The translations under genes and the position numbers were made by a program. A stretch of 64,000 nucleotides of DNA from Adenophora triphylla var. japonica (taxonomy: Eukaryota > Streptophyta > Magnoliopsida > Asterales > Campanulaceae): assembly GCA_022495995.1 (NCBI GenBank), contig JAFEMH010001451.1, forward strand, positions 62,001 through 126,000, in the 5' to 3' direction. A model generated the notes under the pieces. The model was not told the origin of the DNA, searched no databases, and saw only the letters and a program-made list of their open reading frames with translations. Below, piece after piece: positions 31,330 to 42,373 of the stretch (positions within the stretch are counted from its first letter, which is position 1; each line of letters begins with the position of its first letter).

Positions 31330-32786
31330 ATGGCTCCCTTTCCCAAGTTATCGTCTCGGATGCAAGCGCGATATTTGGACAACTTTCGATCGTGGGTACG
31401 GAACCACACGAGGCGAGAACAAAGGGTTTTTCGAAGGCATTACGGGATTAAATCTGTTTGGGCTTTGAAGGAGCTCATGCTAGATTGGGATCTTTTGAGA
31501 GCCGCGTCTCGGTTACAGGACGTACGGAGGAATGTGTACGGCTTTTCGTACAACGAAGTCACTCCTACGTTTGAAGATTTCCGGGCCGTGCAGGAGGACT
31601 GAGACGGAAAAGCTAGTTCTTCCGTATCTTTGGTGGCATGGCCCTTTGTTGAGAAGCTAGTGTCTTTGTTTGGTATCTCATTTGGAGAAGCATACGGGAT
31701 GCTTGTCTGAGATGCGGATTATGTTGACATTTCGGGGGCCCCGAAAGATTTGCAGGCGAGGAGCGTCTTTTCGTGGGGCGCGTTTGCTCGTGCGCGATTG
31801 CTACTCTGTTCACATTCACGTCTTTGGGTGTGTGCCATCACGGTGTCTTGGACACTGGTGAGGCGATCTTGGAGTGGGGAGACATCGTGCCGGCCCGGTC
31901 TTGGGCGAGACGTTCTGGCGCATAGGTCGGATGGCGGCCGTGGCCGATACATGTGGGGAGGAGTCCCGCTATGCTTACCATGTGGTTGAGGAGAGGCTGA
32001 GATGATGCACGAGGTGCCAATGTCTTGTGACGCTTGGTCTTTCTCTCGACGTCCTCTGGTGATAGGGGCGTCGAGGCTGCTGGAGCTCTGGATGGCCGGA
32101 CTTTGCACGCATCACTTGCGATGGTGGGTTCCCCATTGGAGATTCTGAGACTTGTAGGACCGCTCGGGAGGGTGCATTGGTTGTCGAGTGCGGGGCTGTC
32201 TCGAACGTCTTTCTATATTCCATCGTTGGTTACTGCGACGATGCAGTGGAGCGAGTGCCCATGGCCCGATCGAGTTATCTTGCTACCTTTGAGGTGGGAT
32301 CTCTGCGGATGGAAGATCCTTCGACGCTATTGCGATCACCCGGTGGTGGCAATACACGTCCTTTCTGCCCGGGGTTCTCTTTCACCGGAGAGAGAGGCGC
32401 GTGCATCGGCGATATACGGGCTGAGTACGAAGAGTGTATAGGGGAGACACGAGATGGCTATCTTGTGGAGGCGGAGTGAGTGTTGGAGTGCGATCACACA
32501 GACGGCTCGACCTTGAGGAGGGCGAAGCAAGGGCTAACCACAGGAATCGTGCGGCGATGCCATGGGCGATTATGAGACAAGTGCTGATCGGGAGGCCAAT
32601 CAAAGCATTGTGATGATGGCTCGAAGCGAGGCGGCTCGAGACGAGCTAGAGAAAGAGGCTGCGTTGACGGCCACGAGGCTTGACGGAGGCGTCGGGAAGA
32701 GTCCACGAGCCGGAGTAGAAGGCCTACCGAATATTTCTGCGAAGGTGAAGAACACTCGCGGGGAAAGGGAAGGGGAAGAAGGATGA
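31330..32786 (+). pseudogene. Antisense passenger gene of element F, decayed
   Basis: ATG 31330 opens MAPFPKLSSRMQARYLDNF, then GIKSVWALKELMLDWDLLRA and VYGFSYNEVTPTFEDFRAV, stopping at 31600. Matches to the gene at 52298 continue in other frames (for example LSRTSFYIPSLV near 32200), and a charged, coiled-coil-like C-terminus lies at 32562-32786. It is on the strand opposite to F's pol and between integrase and the 3' LTR. The domain looks like the plant DUF7745/PMD-related group found in mobile-element passengers; this family call is tentative. Several frameshifts. Confidence 0.65.
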
Positions 32787-33289
32787 AGGACCTAGTACGG
32801 GAAACTAGGTTGACCTTGATGTCAGTATCCACCCATTGTCATTGCGGACACATTAATTGATTAATGTTTTATTGTAGTTTTGCTAGCGTGTAGCGAGTCA
32901 AGAGTTGACCGTGCTTGAACTCATCAAAGATTGTTTTAACCGTTATGAATTTGTAGGTTAAATGAAATGAGTTTTCGAAACACAAGCAATTGATGCTTAT
33001 TGTATTTTTTGTTTTTTAGACCGAACCAATGATGGTTGCCTACGTTCCCCTTTTACAATTGGACTAAGGGGCTCGGGTCACCGTAGTTCGACACTTTAGG
33101 TGAATTTGAGAAAAACAAAGACAAAAGAAGTGCGACCTGTCTTTTACTGGATCATTAGCGGGAATGTATCCGGTTGGGTATTACTCTTTTAGCACTTTAA
33201 TTTGCGAGGGGACGGTGTATGGGGAAGGTGAGTTGACTCGTGCTCTTCCTCAAACGAAGTATCTGCGGAGCTTGCTTCCGTTCACGGGG
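32787..33289. other. Spacer between the antisense gene and integrase of F
   Basis: Noncoding. GGTTGCCTACGTTCCCC, CTCGGGTCACCGTAGTTCG and TTGGGTATTACTCTTTTAGCAC are shared, in the same order, with element G at 59270-59740, which marks this as conserved element sequence. Confidence 0.6.
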
Positions 33290-34338
33290 TTAACGAAAGG
33301 GTTTCCGTCCAAGTACGCTAGCTTCATGGCTCCTCAGGAGAAGATTCTTTGTACCACGAATGGTCCTATCCGAGGTAGGCTCCCACTTTCCAGGGGATTG
33401 GTGCGTAGGAGGCTTTTCCTTTAGCACCAAGTCGCCTTCTACGATGTCTCGGATCTTGACTTTCTTGTCGAATGCTCGGGCCATTACGCTCTGGTAGGCT
33501 CGAGTGTGTTCCATGGCTTTCAATCTGCGCTCGTCGAGTAGAGCAAGTTCGTCGTGACGGCTACGTAGCCATTCGACTTCATTGATCCCGTTTTCCAAGA
33601 GTACTCGGAGGGATGGAATTTCCAATTCCACGGGCAACATCGCTTCCATTCCGTAGGTAGCGCGAATGGAGTCTCCCCTGTGGCGGTTCGGCGATGTTCG
33701 GTATCCCCGAGAGGGCTAAATGTAGCTTTCGGGCCGGTCCCGACCTGCAGTGGTCATCTTTCGATTATCATGGCGAGAGTTTTGTTGGGTGCCTCTCTTG
33801 CACCATTGGTTTGTGGTACGTAAGGAGAAGACTTGTGACGTGTGACTACGAATTCGGTCGGTAGTTGGTCACAATCTCCTTCGAAGTGAGTCCCATTGTC
33901 GGATATGATCTCGTTGGGCACTCCGTATCGGCACATGATGTTCTCTCGGATGAACTCGGCCACCTTCTTAGAATTCGGTACCTTGTACGATCTGGCTTCT
34001 ACCCATTTGGTGAAGTAGTCGACTCCGACTAAGATGAACTCGTGACCATTGCTTTCCGGAGGAGTGATCTTGCCGATGACGTCGATTCCCCATGTGGCGA
34101 AAGGCCATGGCGTAGTCATGCAATAGAGTTCATGTGGAGGAATGTGATTGAGGTTGGAGAACCGTTGACATTTGTCGCGGCCTTCGGACGAAGCCGGATG
34201 CGATGCTGTTTCCATTGATATCCAATAGTATCCCATACGGAGAATGATGCGTGTCAATGCTCGGGCGTTCATGTGCGGACCGCGGGTTCCGTTGTGAACT
34301 TCGTTCATTAGCTCGGCGCTTTTTCTTTGTTTACACAC
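33290..34338 (-). pseudogene. pol: Integrase of element F
   Basis: On the minus strand 34338-33754 reads NEVHNGTRGPHMNARALTR (zinc-finger region, with the His pair kept but the Cys pair damaged), WGIDVIGKITPPESNGHEF, FTKWVEARSYKV, IISDNGTHFEG and PQTNGAREAPNK, giving all three catalytic residues D, D and E. The C-terminal part continues in 33649-33290 (FDKKVKIRDIVEGDLVL). A frame break lies between the two parts, and the GPY/F end is scrambled. Confidence 0.85.
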
Positions 34339-34420
34339 CGAAGGAGTGGCCCTTGGTGGCGCTTCTTGTACAACATACCCCCCAGAATGACGAAATGGGA
34401 TGCCAGGCGTTTTAATGCCA

Positions 34421-35302
34421 TCATGTTTTTGGCTTTGATCCCTTCTTTGTATTTTCCATCTTCATTTGTGAAGGAAGCTTCTCCGCTTTGGAGTGCTTGG
34501 TAAATACGATTGTACCGGGGTTCGTCGATCGTTTCTTTTTCTTTTTGATCTCACAAAAGAATAGGCGGGTGTTTCCCGTCTGCCTATTACGAGGGGTTTT
34601 CTTGCTTTCCCATCGGGAATTTCGACAAGAGGCGAGGGTTGCCGGGCGTGCGCGAAACGGTTCCTGTCTCTTGGCAAGTAGTGAAAAGAGATGTCCTTGA
34701 GCGAGCAATGAGCTCCTCCATGTACGCGTGGTACTTGAAGGCGAGAATCTACCGTCTTCCATTTGTTGGACACTTGATTGATGATCAATGCGAGTCTCCA
34801 TATACATCCGGCTACGAGATGTTGCGCTCGAGGCGGCTTCCAAACTTCTTTGCACGAGGCTTCGTATTCTATTTGCATTGTTGGTCGCTTCAAAATTCGG
34901 CTTGATGGCTATGGGAGTATGCTCGTCCTTGGGATCGACAAGGAGCATTCCAATACCATTCCCCTTCTTGTTGTTGGCTGCCCCATCAAAGAAGAGTTGC
35001 CGGCGGTTTGCGTTGTCAAGTGAAAAGATTCCGTCATCCAGGAAATTGCGGATCGGGACCCTTAGGTTCACTTTGCTCGGGAAGTCGGCCGGGTGATGCG
35101 CCATGACTCTACCCTTTGTTGATTTTCGACCATGTACTTGATGTCGAACTCGGCCCGGGAAGAATGACCACTTGGCTAGCCGCATTGACGAGGATGGCTT
35201 GTCAAAGAGATATCGGATGGGGTCCACTTTGGAGACCAGGAGCACTGAATGCGGCGCATGTAGTGTTTCGGTTTCCCGACTACCCATACCAAGGCGGTAC
35301 AA
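34421..35302 (-). pseudogene. pol: RNase H region (dual) of element F
   Basis: Minus strand. The first part (DPIRYLFDKP, MRLAKW) is the end of the gypsy RNase H. It is followed by QLFFDGAANNKKGNGIGMLL and FEATNNANRIRSL, a second RNase H of the archaeal type, with the first catalytic Asp kept and the EAEYEA motif damaged (NANRIRS). The frame then drifts into nonsense. An overlapping frame at 34462-34893 carries parts of the same domain, showing frameshifts. Confidence 0.78.
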
Positions 35303-35481
35303 GTTTTCTCACGATCTTTGAGTAGTGAGTTCACTTCCTTGAAGCTTGGCTTACGAAGTAGATTGCATGCTCAACCTTGGAATCTTTGTTCTTGTGCCGG
35401 CATTGCTCCGATTGACGTGTACATTCTTGTCGGATACGGGAGTAGTGGCTTGTCTTCATGTGGCGGGCACGAGTGGGGGAT

Positions 35482-36399
35482 TCACCAAGTAGGTCTTGAT
35501 CTTCTCAAAAACTGTTTGGCACTCGGAGTCCCATTTGATGTCGGCATTCTTTTCATCGGTTTGAACATGGGCTCGCGAGAGAAGATGTCAAGCGGTTGAT
35601 GAAAGCGGCGATGTGCTTGAAGTCTTCCCATGAAGCTCTTCACTTCTGTCAGGGTTTGAGGAGGCTTCATGTCGATGATGGCCTTGTTTTCTTGGGATCG
35701 GCTTCGATACCTCTTTACGTAACCATGTACCCCGAGTACCTTGCCGCGCTTGACGCCGAAGGTGCACTTTGCCGGGTTTAGCCTCATGGAGTGCTTTACG
35801 AGTACGGTGAAGAACTTTCTCGGATCTGTCATGTGCTTTGCATGTCGATCCCCTGAGTGGATGATCATGTCGTCGACATATACTTCGATTTCTTTGTGAA
35901 TCATGTCATGGAAGAGGGCTATTGCAGCCCGCTGGTAAGTAGCCCCAGCATTCTTCAGACCGAACGTCATGACCGTGTAACAATATGTCCCCCATGGAGT
36001 GGTGAAGGCAGTCTTGGCTTGATCCTCCTCGGACATTTTGATCTGGTTGTATCCAGCGAACCCATCCACGAAGGACTTTACTTCGAAATTTGCCGTGGTG
36101 TCGACCAGCATGTCGATATTAGGCAGTGGGAAATCATCTTTAGGGCTGGCCTTGTTGAGATCCCGAAAATCCACACACAATCTGACCTTTCCGTTGGCCT
36201 TGGTGACCGTCACGATGTTGGAAAGCCAAGTCGGGTACTCAATCACTCTGATGAAACCAACTCGGAGCATCTTCTCAATTTCTTCTTTAACTTGCAAGGA
36301 CCACTCTGGCTTGATCTTGCGCGGCTTACATTTGACGAGGCTTGGATTCGGGATCCGAGGGGAATTACGTGCTCCACGATTGAGGATCGAGTCTGGCAT
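35482..36399 (-). CDS. pol: Reverse transcriptase of element F
   Basis: A 305-codon minus-strand frame with WLSNIVTVTKANGKVRLCVD, FRDLNKASPKDDFPLP, FVDGFAGYNQIKM, FGLKNAGATYQR and EVYVDDMIIHS, the RT catalytic loop near residue 175. GFAGYNQIKM and the following TPWGTYCY are typical of Ogre-type RTs. The thumb region after FGVKRGKVLG is frameshifted. RT is the best-kept pol domain of F. Confidence 0.9.
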   Translation of the reverse strand: MPDSILNRGARNSPRIPNPSLVKCKPRKIKPEWSLQVKEEIEKMLRVGFIRVIEYPTWLSNIVTVTKANGKVRLCVDFRDLNKASPKDDFPLPNIDMLVDTTANFEVKSFVDGFAGYNQIKMSEEDQAKTAFTTPWGTYCYTVMTFGLKNAGATYQRAAIALFHDMIHKEIEVYVDDMIIHSGDRHAKHMTDPRKFFTVLVKHSMRLNPAKCTFGVKRGKVLGVHGYVKRYRSRSQENKAIIDMKPPQTLTEVKSFMGRLQAHRRFHQPLDIFSREPMFKPMKRMPTSNGTPSAKQFLRRSRPTW

Positions 36400-37841
36400 G
36401 TCTGATATGACCGAGCGAACACGTCAACATACTCCCGAGAGGAGGCTTATCGGGGCTTCTTTTACGCATCGGCGAAGAAGCGCCGCTTGTGTCTCTTTAG
36501 GCTCTTGCAGCGACCCCCGGGTTCACTTTGGTCATAACCTCTTCGGCGGCTTGGGCCCGGTTGTCCTCTTGGTCAACTACACGCTCGAGAACTTCCTTAA
36601 TGTATTGTTCGTTTAATGTGTACGCTTCTTTATCAATTGAATTATTAACGTCTTTTAAGTTGTTTGTTAACTTATCGGTTGTTAAAGTGGCAATGAGAGG
36701 ATACTCCGAAAGGTCGAGACTTTTCATTAAACAAGAAAGGGAATACATGATTGGCTACATTATCATGGTCCTCGACGTAAGGCCGTTGGATGACTCGGAA
36801 TTTGGACTCGACAAGGGCGACTCGAGAGGGTTTGAGACCGGGTTTAGGGAGATGTGGGTGCGGGCCCGGCTTGTCTTCCAATTACACTGGCTTGCCCTTG
36901 GTCCGGTGAAAGTTACCCAATTCTTCGGTGGCATTCTTTGGATGCTTGATGAGGGTTCGGGGATGGAGAGGCTTGGCCTGGCTGTCCCAATCATGGCGAT
37001 CATGCTTTGTTGTCGGAGCCCGGGTCGATCGAGTTTGGCACCTCCATGACTTCTTCAAAAAGACTCGTAGCGGTCACCTGAGAGCGTCTTCTATGAATTG
37101 GTTCCTTACGCTTTGGAGTTCTTGTCTCGAACGTGGCCTCGGTGGCTGATCCGAACAATCTATTTCCCATGGAGAGTACTGAGTTGCTCCTCCAAGTCAG
37201 GATTCCCTTGAATGTGTGCTCGTCTTTGGGTGTGGTGGCGGTTGGTCCCGGAGGTAGAGGCTGTGATGTCGAACGCTCCCCTTATCGGATTAGCTTTGAG
37301 TCCTCTGAAACGCTTGAGGTCCCGTGCTAGCTGTTCCATTCTTCCTGTAGTCTCGGTGCGACTATCCCGGCTTCTTTCTCATCTTCATCGGTTCCCTTTG
37401 TCGGTCCCCTCGGTCTGCTGTCGGTTCATTGTCGGTCCCCTCGGTTCTGGCGTCGGTTCCTCGTCGGTCCCCTCGGTTCATGTTGGTTCCCTTGGTGAAA
37501 TAATGAGCGAGGTCAAAGCTGTAAGGTCGGAGGTGGGGTGTGCCGTCGGAGGTTCCCCTTTGTGAGGCTGCTTTGCCTTGGTGCGGGCGAGCCTTTTGTT
37601 CTCCCTTATGTCGGCCGGTGTTGGCACGTAGCGAAGCCCACGGACCGTGGTGTGGTCCTTGACTTCAATGACTTGGTGTTGGCCTTGCGGCCTTTTGCCG
37701 AGCCCCGATCACAGGATGAAGTTCATGAGTTTCATCATCTTCATGGCGGGAGGAATGCGGTCGTGAGATAGTGGAAGGTCCACGTTGCATATTTGGATCT
37801 TGGAGGTCTCCCGAGTGAATCCGATTAATGCCATGTCGTCA
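36400..37841 (-). other. Region between protease 2 and RT of element F
   Basis: No continuous frame; short minus-strand pieces such as 36497-36748 and 36672-36881 look like broken linker. In described Ogre elements a spliced intron lies between protease and RT; this stretch could hold it, but I could not place its splice sites. Confidence 0.4.
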
Positions 37842-38663
37842 TTATGCTTGATTTCTAACAGGAATGTCGTTGGTGCTTTGGTCCCCTCGGTGGTGACTTG
37901 TCGCCGTAGGCGTGGTTAGCTTCGTTGCCTTGCATGAACTTGAGGCATTGATGAAGGGTGGATGCCACGCCATTGATTTGATGCAGCCGGGGACGCCCGG
38001 GATGGCTGTGAAAGTGATTGGAATGTCCAATACTTGGAATTCGGTGGGGATCACCCGCTTGCCGAACCGAGATATTAAGAGTAGCAACCTCGAGAAGCTG
38101 TACGGGAAGTAGAGTCATAGGCCTTGGCAGTGTGGTAGAAGGCTTTAGATCTGTGGGCTTGATGTCAAGCGGAGTCCATCATCTTGGCGGGCAAGACATT
38201 CATTCCGGAACCTCCGTCTACCAACACGCGGGGAAGGCGACGCTCGTCCAAGCGGGTTTGTGATGTAGAGCGGCTCATTGTGATCGGCCCCAAATTTTGG
38301 AAGGTCCAAATCGTGAAGGTGATTATGTTGCCATAGTGGATGTTGCCGATCATCGAATGACTTCCTGCGGGGTTGCGTCCACGGGGACCATGGTACGGGC
38401 CGAGGCTTTCCTCTAGCTTGAGCTTGTGAGGATATGAAGAGGTGAGCGAGAGACCAAAGGGAAATGTTCGCTGAGTGCTTGAGCTGAGTGAGGATCGGGT
38501 CCTCTTTCAAGGAATTTACATCTTCGGGCTGGCCGGATTGCAATTCTGGCTCCATCGGCTTTTTGGTGGCCTTAGATGGTAATGCGTGGATTTGACCCGA
38601 TCGGGTTAGGACGCTAACATCAGGTTTGGTCCCTTCTGAACAGGCCGCTCTGAGTTGAGCCAT
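37842..38663 (-). pseudogene. pro: Second protease domain of element F, broken
   Basis: Minus strand: SVLTRSGQIHALP and ILTQLKHSANISLWSL (the region before protease in Tat elements), then RVLVDGGSGMNVLPAKMM with the active-site motif, and after a frameshift FQVLDIPITFTAIPG, which corresponds to the conserved middle of the domain. It is a genuine protease relic distinct from the copy at 41103-41666. Confidence 0.75.
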
Positions 38664-39739
38664 AGTTTAGAGGAGGATTCCTCGTAGCATAGGGCCATAT
38701 GTCTTCCCTCAACTCATTGACTGTGGATGAATTCCCGGGAGCTTCGGCAGCTTGACGGATTACGTCCCGGGATGCGCTTAGGTGCCTCTGCGGGAGGTAG
38801 TTTACGGGTGCCGCAGTGTTCAAAGCGTCGGTGCGCAAGTGGTTACTGGCGAAGCGTGCGTTGCTAACCCTCCGAGGGAGGTTGGAGAGTTCTCGGCTCA
38901 AGCGAACGGTTTCCTTGATCTCTTCACGGTATATCGCGTTCCTTTCCTTCTTCTTGAGCATACTCGGGGCATTACGCAGGTTGGAGTGCAGCGATACTCG
39001 TGGTTTGCTAGTTTTCCTCCGCTCAGGCCCCGGATCAACCTTCTTGCGGCGGAGCTGCGTCGAGAAGGATTAGTGCCTGCGTTTCTTCCCATGTGAGAAT
39101 AGCCGGTGCTTCTTTGAGCTGCGTGCGGCGGTCTAGGTAAACCTCCATCGGGGAGAGTTTTCTCCTCTGCTTTATACGAGTGGCGGGTATGTCGAAGGCA
39201 AGTACACGGCTTCCCGAACATCTGCCCATGTGGCCGGTTCTTTGTCCCGAGTTGATCGTTTACGTAAGCGAATGCCGTAGGCTGTGGAATCTCCCTGAGT
39301 AGTTGCTCGAGGCAATTTCCATCTTCCTCTTGTTTTTAAATAGACCTTCCTCCCTGAGTTGGCCTTTCAATTTGAGTGCGGAAATGATCCGTTCCCATCC
39401 TCCCGAGGACCCTTGGGAGTCCGGTTTTGTTGACTTCATGCTCGACTTGGAAGAGAATGGTTTCATCATCTTCGTCGTCGCTTTCACGAGAGAACTTGCT
39501 TTCCCAGGGAAGGTAAGCGGCAGGATTCGTTACGCTATGTCGTTCCATCTCATAGGTCATCGGGACCGTTGACCACCTTTACTGGCGAGAGGGGTTGGAT
39601 GAGAACAGACGGTAGTCGGGAAGTTGCCGTGAGCAAAACCCTTGAGGTCGAATTGGTCTAGAGTGGCCTCTAGCTTTACGTCGGAAGTTTGCTGTGACAC
39701 TTTAAGGGCTCGGTCCCTGTCGGTCTTTCGAGCTTGGTC
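38664..39739 (-). pseudogene. Diverged polyprotein region of element F
   Basis: Short minus-strand frames (38620-38961, 39260-39487, 39336-39560, 39557-39778), some acidic (SRESDDEDDETILF) and some basic and Arg/Ser-rich. Parts seem to continue the repeated region upstream. I do not recognise a domain. Confidence 0.4.
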
Positions 39740-41102
39740 TTCGTCCCAAAGACGACTTTCTTGAGCGGCTAGTTCCATGAGGGCTTTCCTTGCGAGAGCT
39801 AAGCGGTCTCCGTAGAGTGCGCATCATCGACTAGTGTCCGAGAACCGTGATTACATTCAAATCGCCGAATGGCGGGAACACTTGGATTACGTTGACGAAG
39901 GAAGTCGGGCTAGGACATTCCATGCGGCCTTCCTTGATCTCGATTACCAAGAAATTTGCCCATATACGCTTGATTGACCCCACGGGGTATTAGAATTCTG
40001 CAATGTTGATAGTCTCGTGATCTCGCTCGATCGCCAAGTCTATCGAGCTAGCGATCGGCGGCATGATGTGCAGAATCGGGCCGTGACGGCTGGGAGCAGA
40101 ATCGAACTGGAGCATGTTGATGCTGAGGTGGTCATTTCCTATGCCGGAAGCTGACTCTGCCTTGCGGGGAAGACTTTCACAGATGTTTTCGGGGTAGCTT
40201 CCAGAAGCGCTCCCGAGATTGATCTGACTCATAGCAGGGTGAGGAGCTTGGTCTCCTTCGATGTTGCCCTTGGCCTTGGCGGCACTTGAGGGTATAAGCT
40301 TGACTGACGGCACGGGCCGGTTGCCACTGGGGCTGGTACTCGGAAGTAGTGATGAGCTCTGAGCTCGCTTGGCCAGGGCCTCGTTTACCATGAGCAGGCA
40401 GTCGTCGAGGGTGACCTTGGCGTTGCAGAATCTGACGATAAGGACCGGATCCTTGGTAACATCGGGATATCTGGAATAGATGATGTTGACGAAGTCCTCG
40501 TCAGCCACTCTGTCAAAGGGATTCTTTGTTGTGTGAGCCAGTTGCTTCCAATTGTCGGATAGCCGCTTGTACTGGACGTTGAGCTTGACAATCTCCATGG
40601 TATTGGAGCCTTGGTCGTAGGTGACCTGATCGGAAGGAGTTCCGTCCTCAAAACTGAGCATGTGAATGCAGAGGTGCGCCGCGGAGTGCGCCGCGTCCTC
40701 GACTCCGGAGTGTCCTGATTCATCGTCATCTGACAGTTCAATCCAAACGTAGGGACGTATTGCATCCGGATGCGTTGCTGGAGCAGCTAGGAAAACATCA
40801 TGCTCTTCGTTGGAGAAGAGGGGTGCAGCGGGTAGTTCCTCGTGGAGGACATCCCATACGACTTTCATGCATTCAAAACGAGAATGGCGGTGCTTGTTGA
40901 CCTTTATCACAAAGATCTCTTCGCCTGGCGGGGCCAGGGAGTTGGTTTGAAGAATGCTGACGAATCTCCGATTGGAGACTGGGGGTTTATGTGCCCGCAT
41001 CATGGCGATATTCGCCGTTTCCTTCCAATCTGCCTCCAAATGTTGGAAACGACGGTTGAACTTGATGTATCGGACTGCCGAGTGCACTTTGTTCAAGTAC
41101 GT
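39740..41102 (-). CDS. Unrecognised repeated-domain region of the F polyprotein
   Basis: 368 open codons on the minus strand (41096-39990), in the same frame as the protease ahead of it and separated from it by one TAA (41105-41103). It contains at least two copies of one domain. Copy 1 has YIKFNRRFQHLEADWKE, RRFVSILQT and IFVIKVNKH; copy 2 has IVKLNVQYKRLSDNWKQ, EDFVNIIYS and VLIVRFCNA. The spacers also match (LCIHMLSFEDG and LSINMLQFDS). A third copy, with stops, continues to about 39740 (TSFVNVIQVFPPFGDLNVIT). The unit is about 190 residues. No known catalytic motif. The frame has no ATG near its start, so it would be made by readthrough or as part of the polyprotein. Confidence 0.55.
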
Positions 41103-41666
41103 TTACATAGTTAGCATCTCCGGACTACGAGGGATTACGTGAGATTTGCCCCAATAGTCCCTTGGTTGATTCGAAGGAGGTAACCCCGGTACTCGAAAAG
41201 TGATGCGGATACGCTTGGCTACTGTCTCGGCTTCATTTCCTATGAGGAAACTATCCCCTCGGATGACTTCGAGATCTCCCTGCCGGTTAATGAACTTAAC
41301 ACACTGATGGAGAGTGGAAGCTATGGCTTTCATGTGATGTAGCCAAGGGCGTCCTAACAGAGTTGTGAACTCGGATGGAATGTCCATTACATGGAATTTT
41401 GCTGGCATCATTTGGGTTTCGAACCAGAGTTCCGAGTTACCGTCCCAGGATGGGGCGAGACGAGCCGTCATAGGCCTTGATAGTCCGAGTAGACGCGGAT
41501 CGAGATGGCTTTCGTTGATACGGAGGGCTCGCATCATGCCGAGAGGGAGAACATTAACGGCTGACCCGTTGTCTACCAATACACGGAGTGTTATGGTGTT
41601 GAGCTTCGAGAGTGATGTACGTAGCTTCATTGTGCCCCGAGGCGTCTCTCGGTAAGTCTTCGTCAC
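41103..41666 (-). CDS. pro: First protease domain of element F
   Basis: 187 codons on the minus strand. LRVLVDNGSAVNVLPLGMM (active-site Asp near residue 31) and FHVMDIPSEFTTLLGRPWLH followed by ASTLHQCVKFI are the two hallmark blocks of Tat-type retropepsins. Unlike the second copy it is open throughout. It follows gag and precedes the repeated region. Confidence 0.85.
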   Translation of the reverse strand: MTKTYRETPRGTMKLRTSLSKLNTITLRVLVDNGSAVNVLPLGMMRALRINESHLDPRLLGLSRPMTARLAPSWDGNSELWFETQMMPAKFHVMDIPSEFTTLLGRPWLHHMKAIASTLHQCVKFINRQGDLEVIRGDSFLIGNEAETVAKRIRITFRVPGLPPSNQPRDYWGKSHVIPRSPEMLTM

Positions 41667-42373
41667 GTAACGTGATCATACCGCCGTACGGACGAGAATC
41701 GTAGATCCGGTCTCTATCCGAGAAGGAGAGTCATCAAGCCATCCGTTTCCTGTCTTCCTCTTGCGAGGTAAATCCTTTGCTTTGGAGCCTCGGGATTATG
41801 TTGAGGTTGTTTGTGGCGGTTGCTGCCCTTGGTTAGCACGTTGATCGAGTGCGAGTGCCAAGGCGACTTTGATCTTCCTTTACTCGGTCCGAGCTCGGAA
41901 GGCTGGACAAATTGAATCTTGGATGATCCCGCGGAGGGTTAGGCTTCGGACCGGCGCAAGAAGATTACCAAGATCCGAGGTATTTTCGGTGTCCTGGGGT
42001 TCTTCTGGTTTCGGCGGGACTTTTCGGCTTTCCCACCCCGTTTGCTCTAAAGCCGCATGGCCCGGGAGTGCAGAGGACTCGGGCCGGAGTACGCACGTAG
42101 TAGTCAAACCTCCCGGAAGGCTCTCCGAGTGTACCTACACCGGTGTCCCCAGCCTTCGTATCTTTCTCTCGATTCTTTGTTGAGAGGATTTCTTCTTTTG
42201 TTTTCTGAGGATTGCTCCGAACCGTTTCTCGGGACTCGTACTCCCGAGCGGCGGAGCGTCCGCAAACATCGTAGCCGATGTGGACATTAGAGGAGGATCC
42301 AAATTGAAAAGAGGCGGAGAAACCGGTTCTCGTGGCAATCTTCTTGGGCACCCACTTAATGGAATTCACGTCG
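41667..42373 (-). other. gag-protease linker of element F
   Basis: No continuous frame; short broken frames only. Confidence 0.4.
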
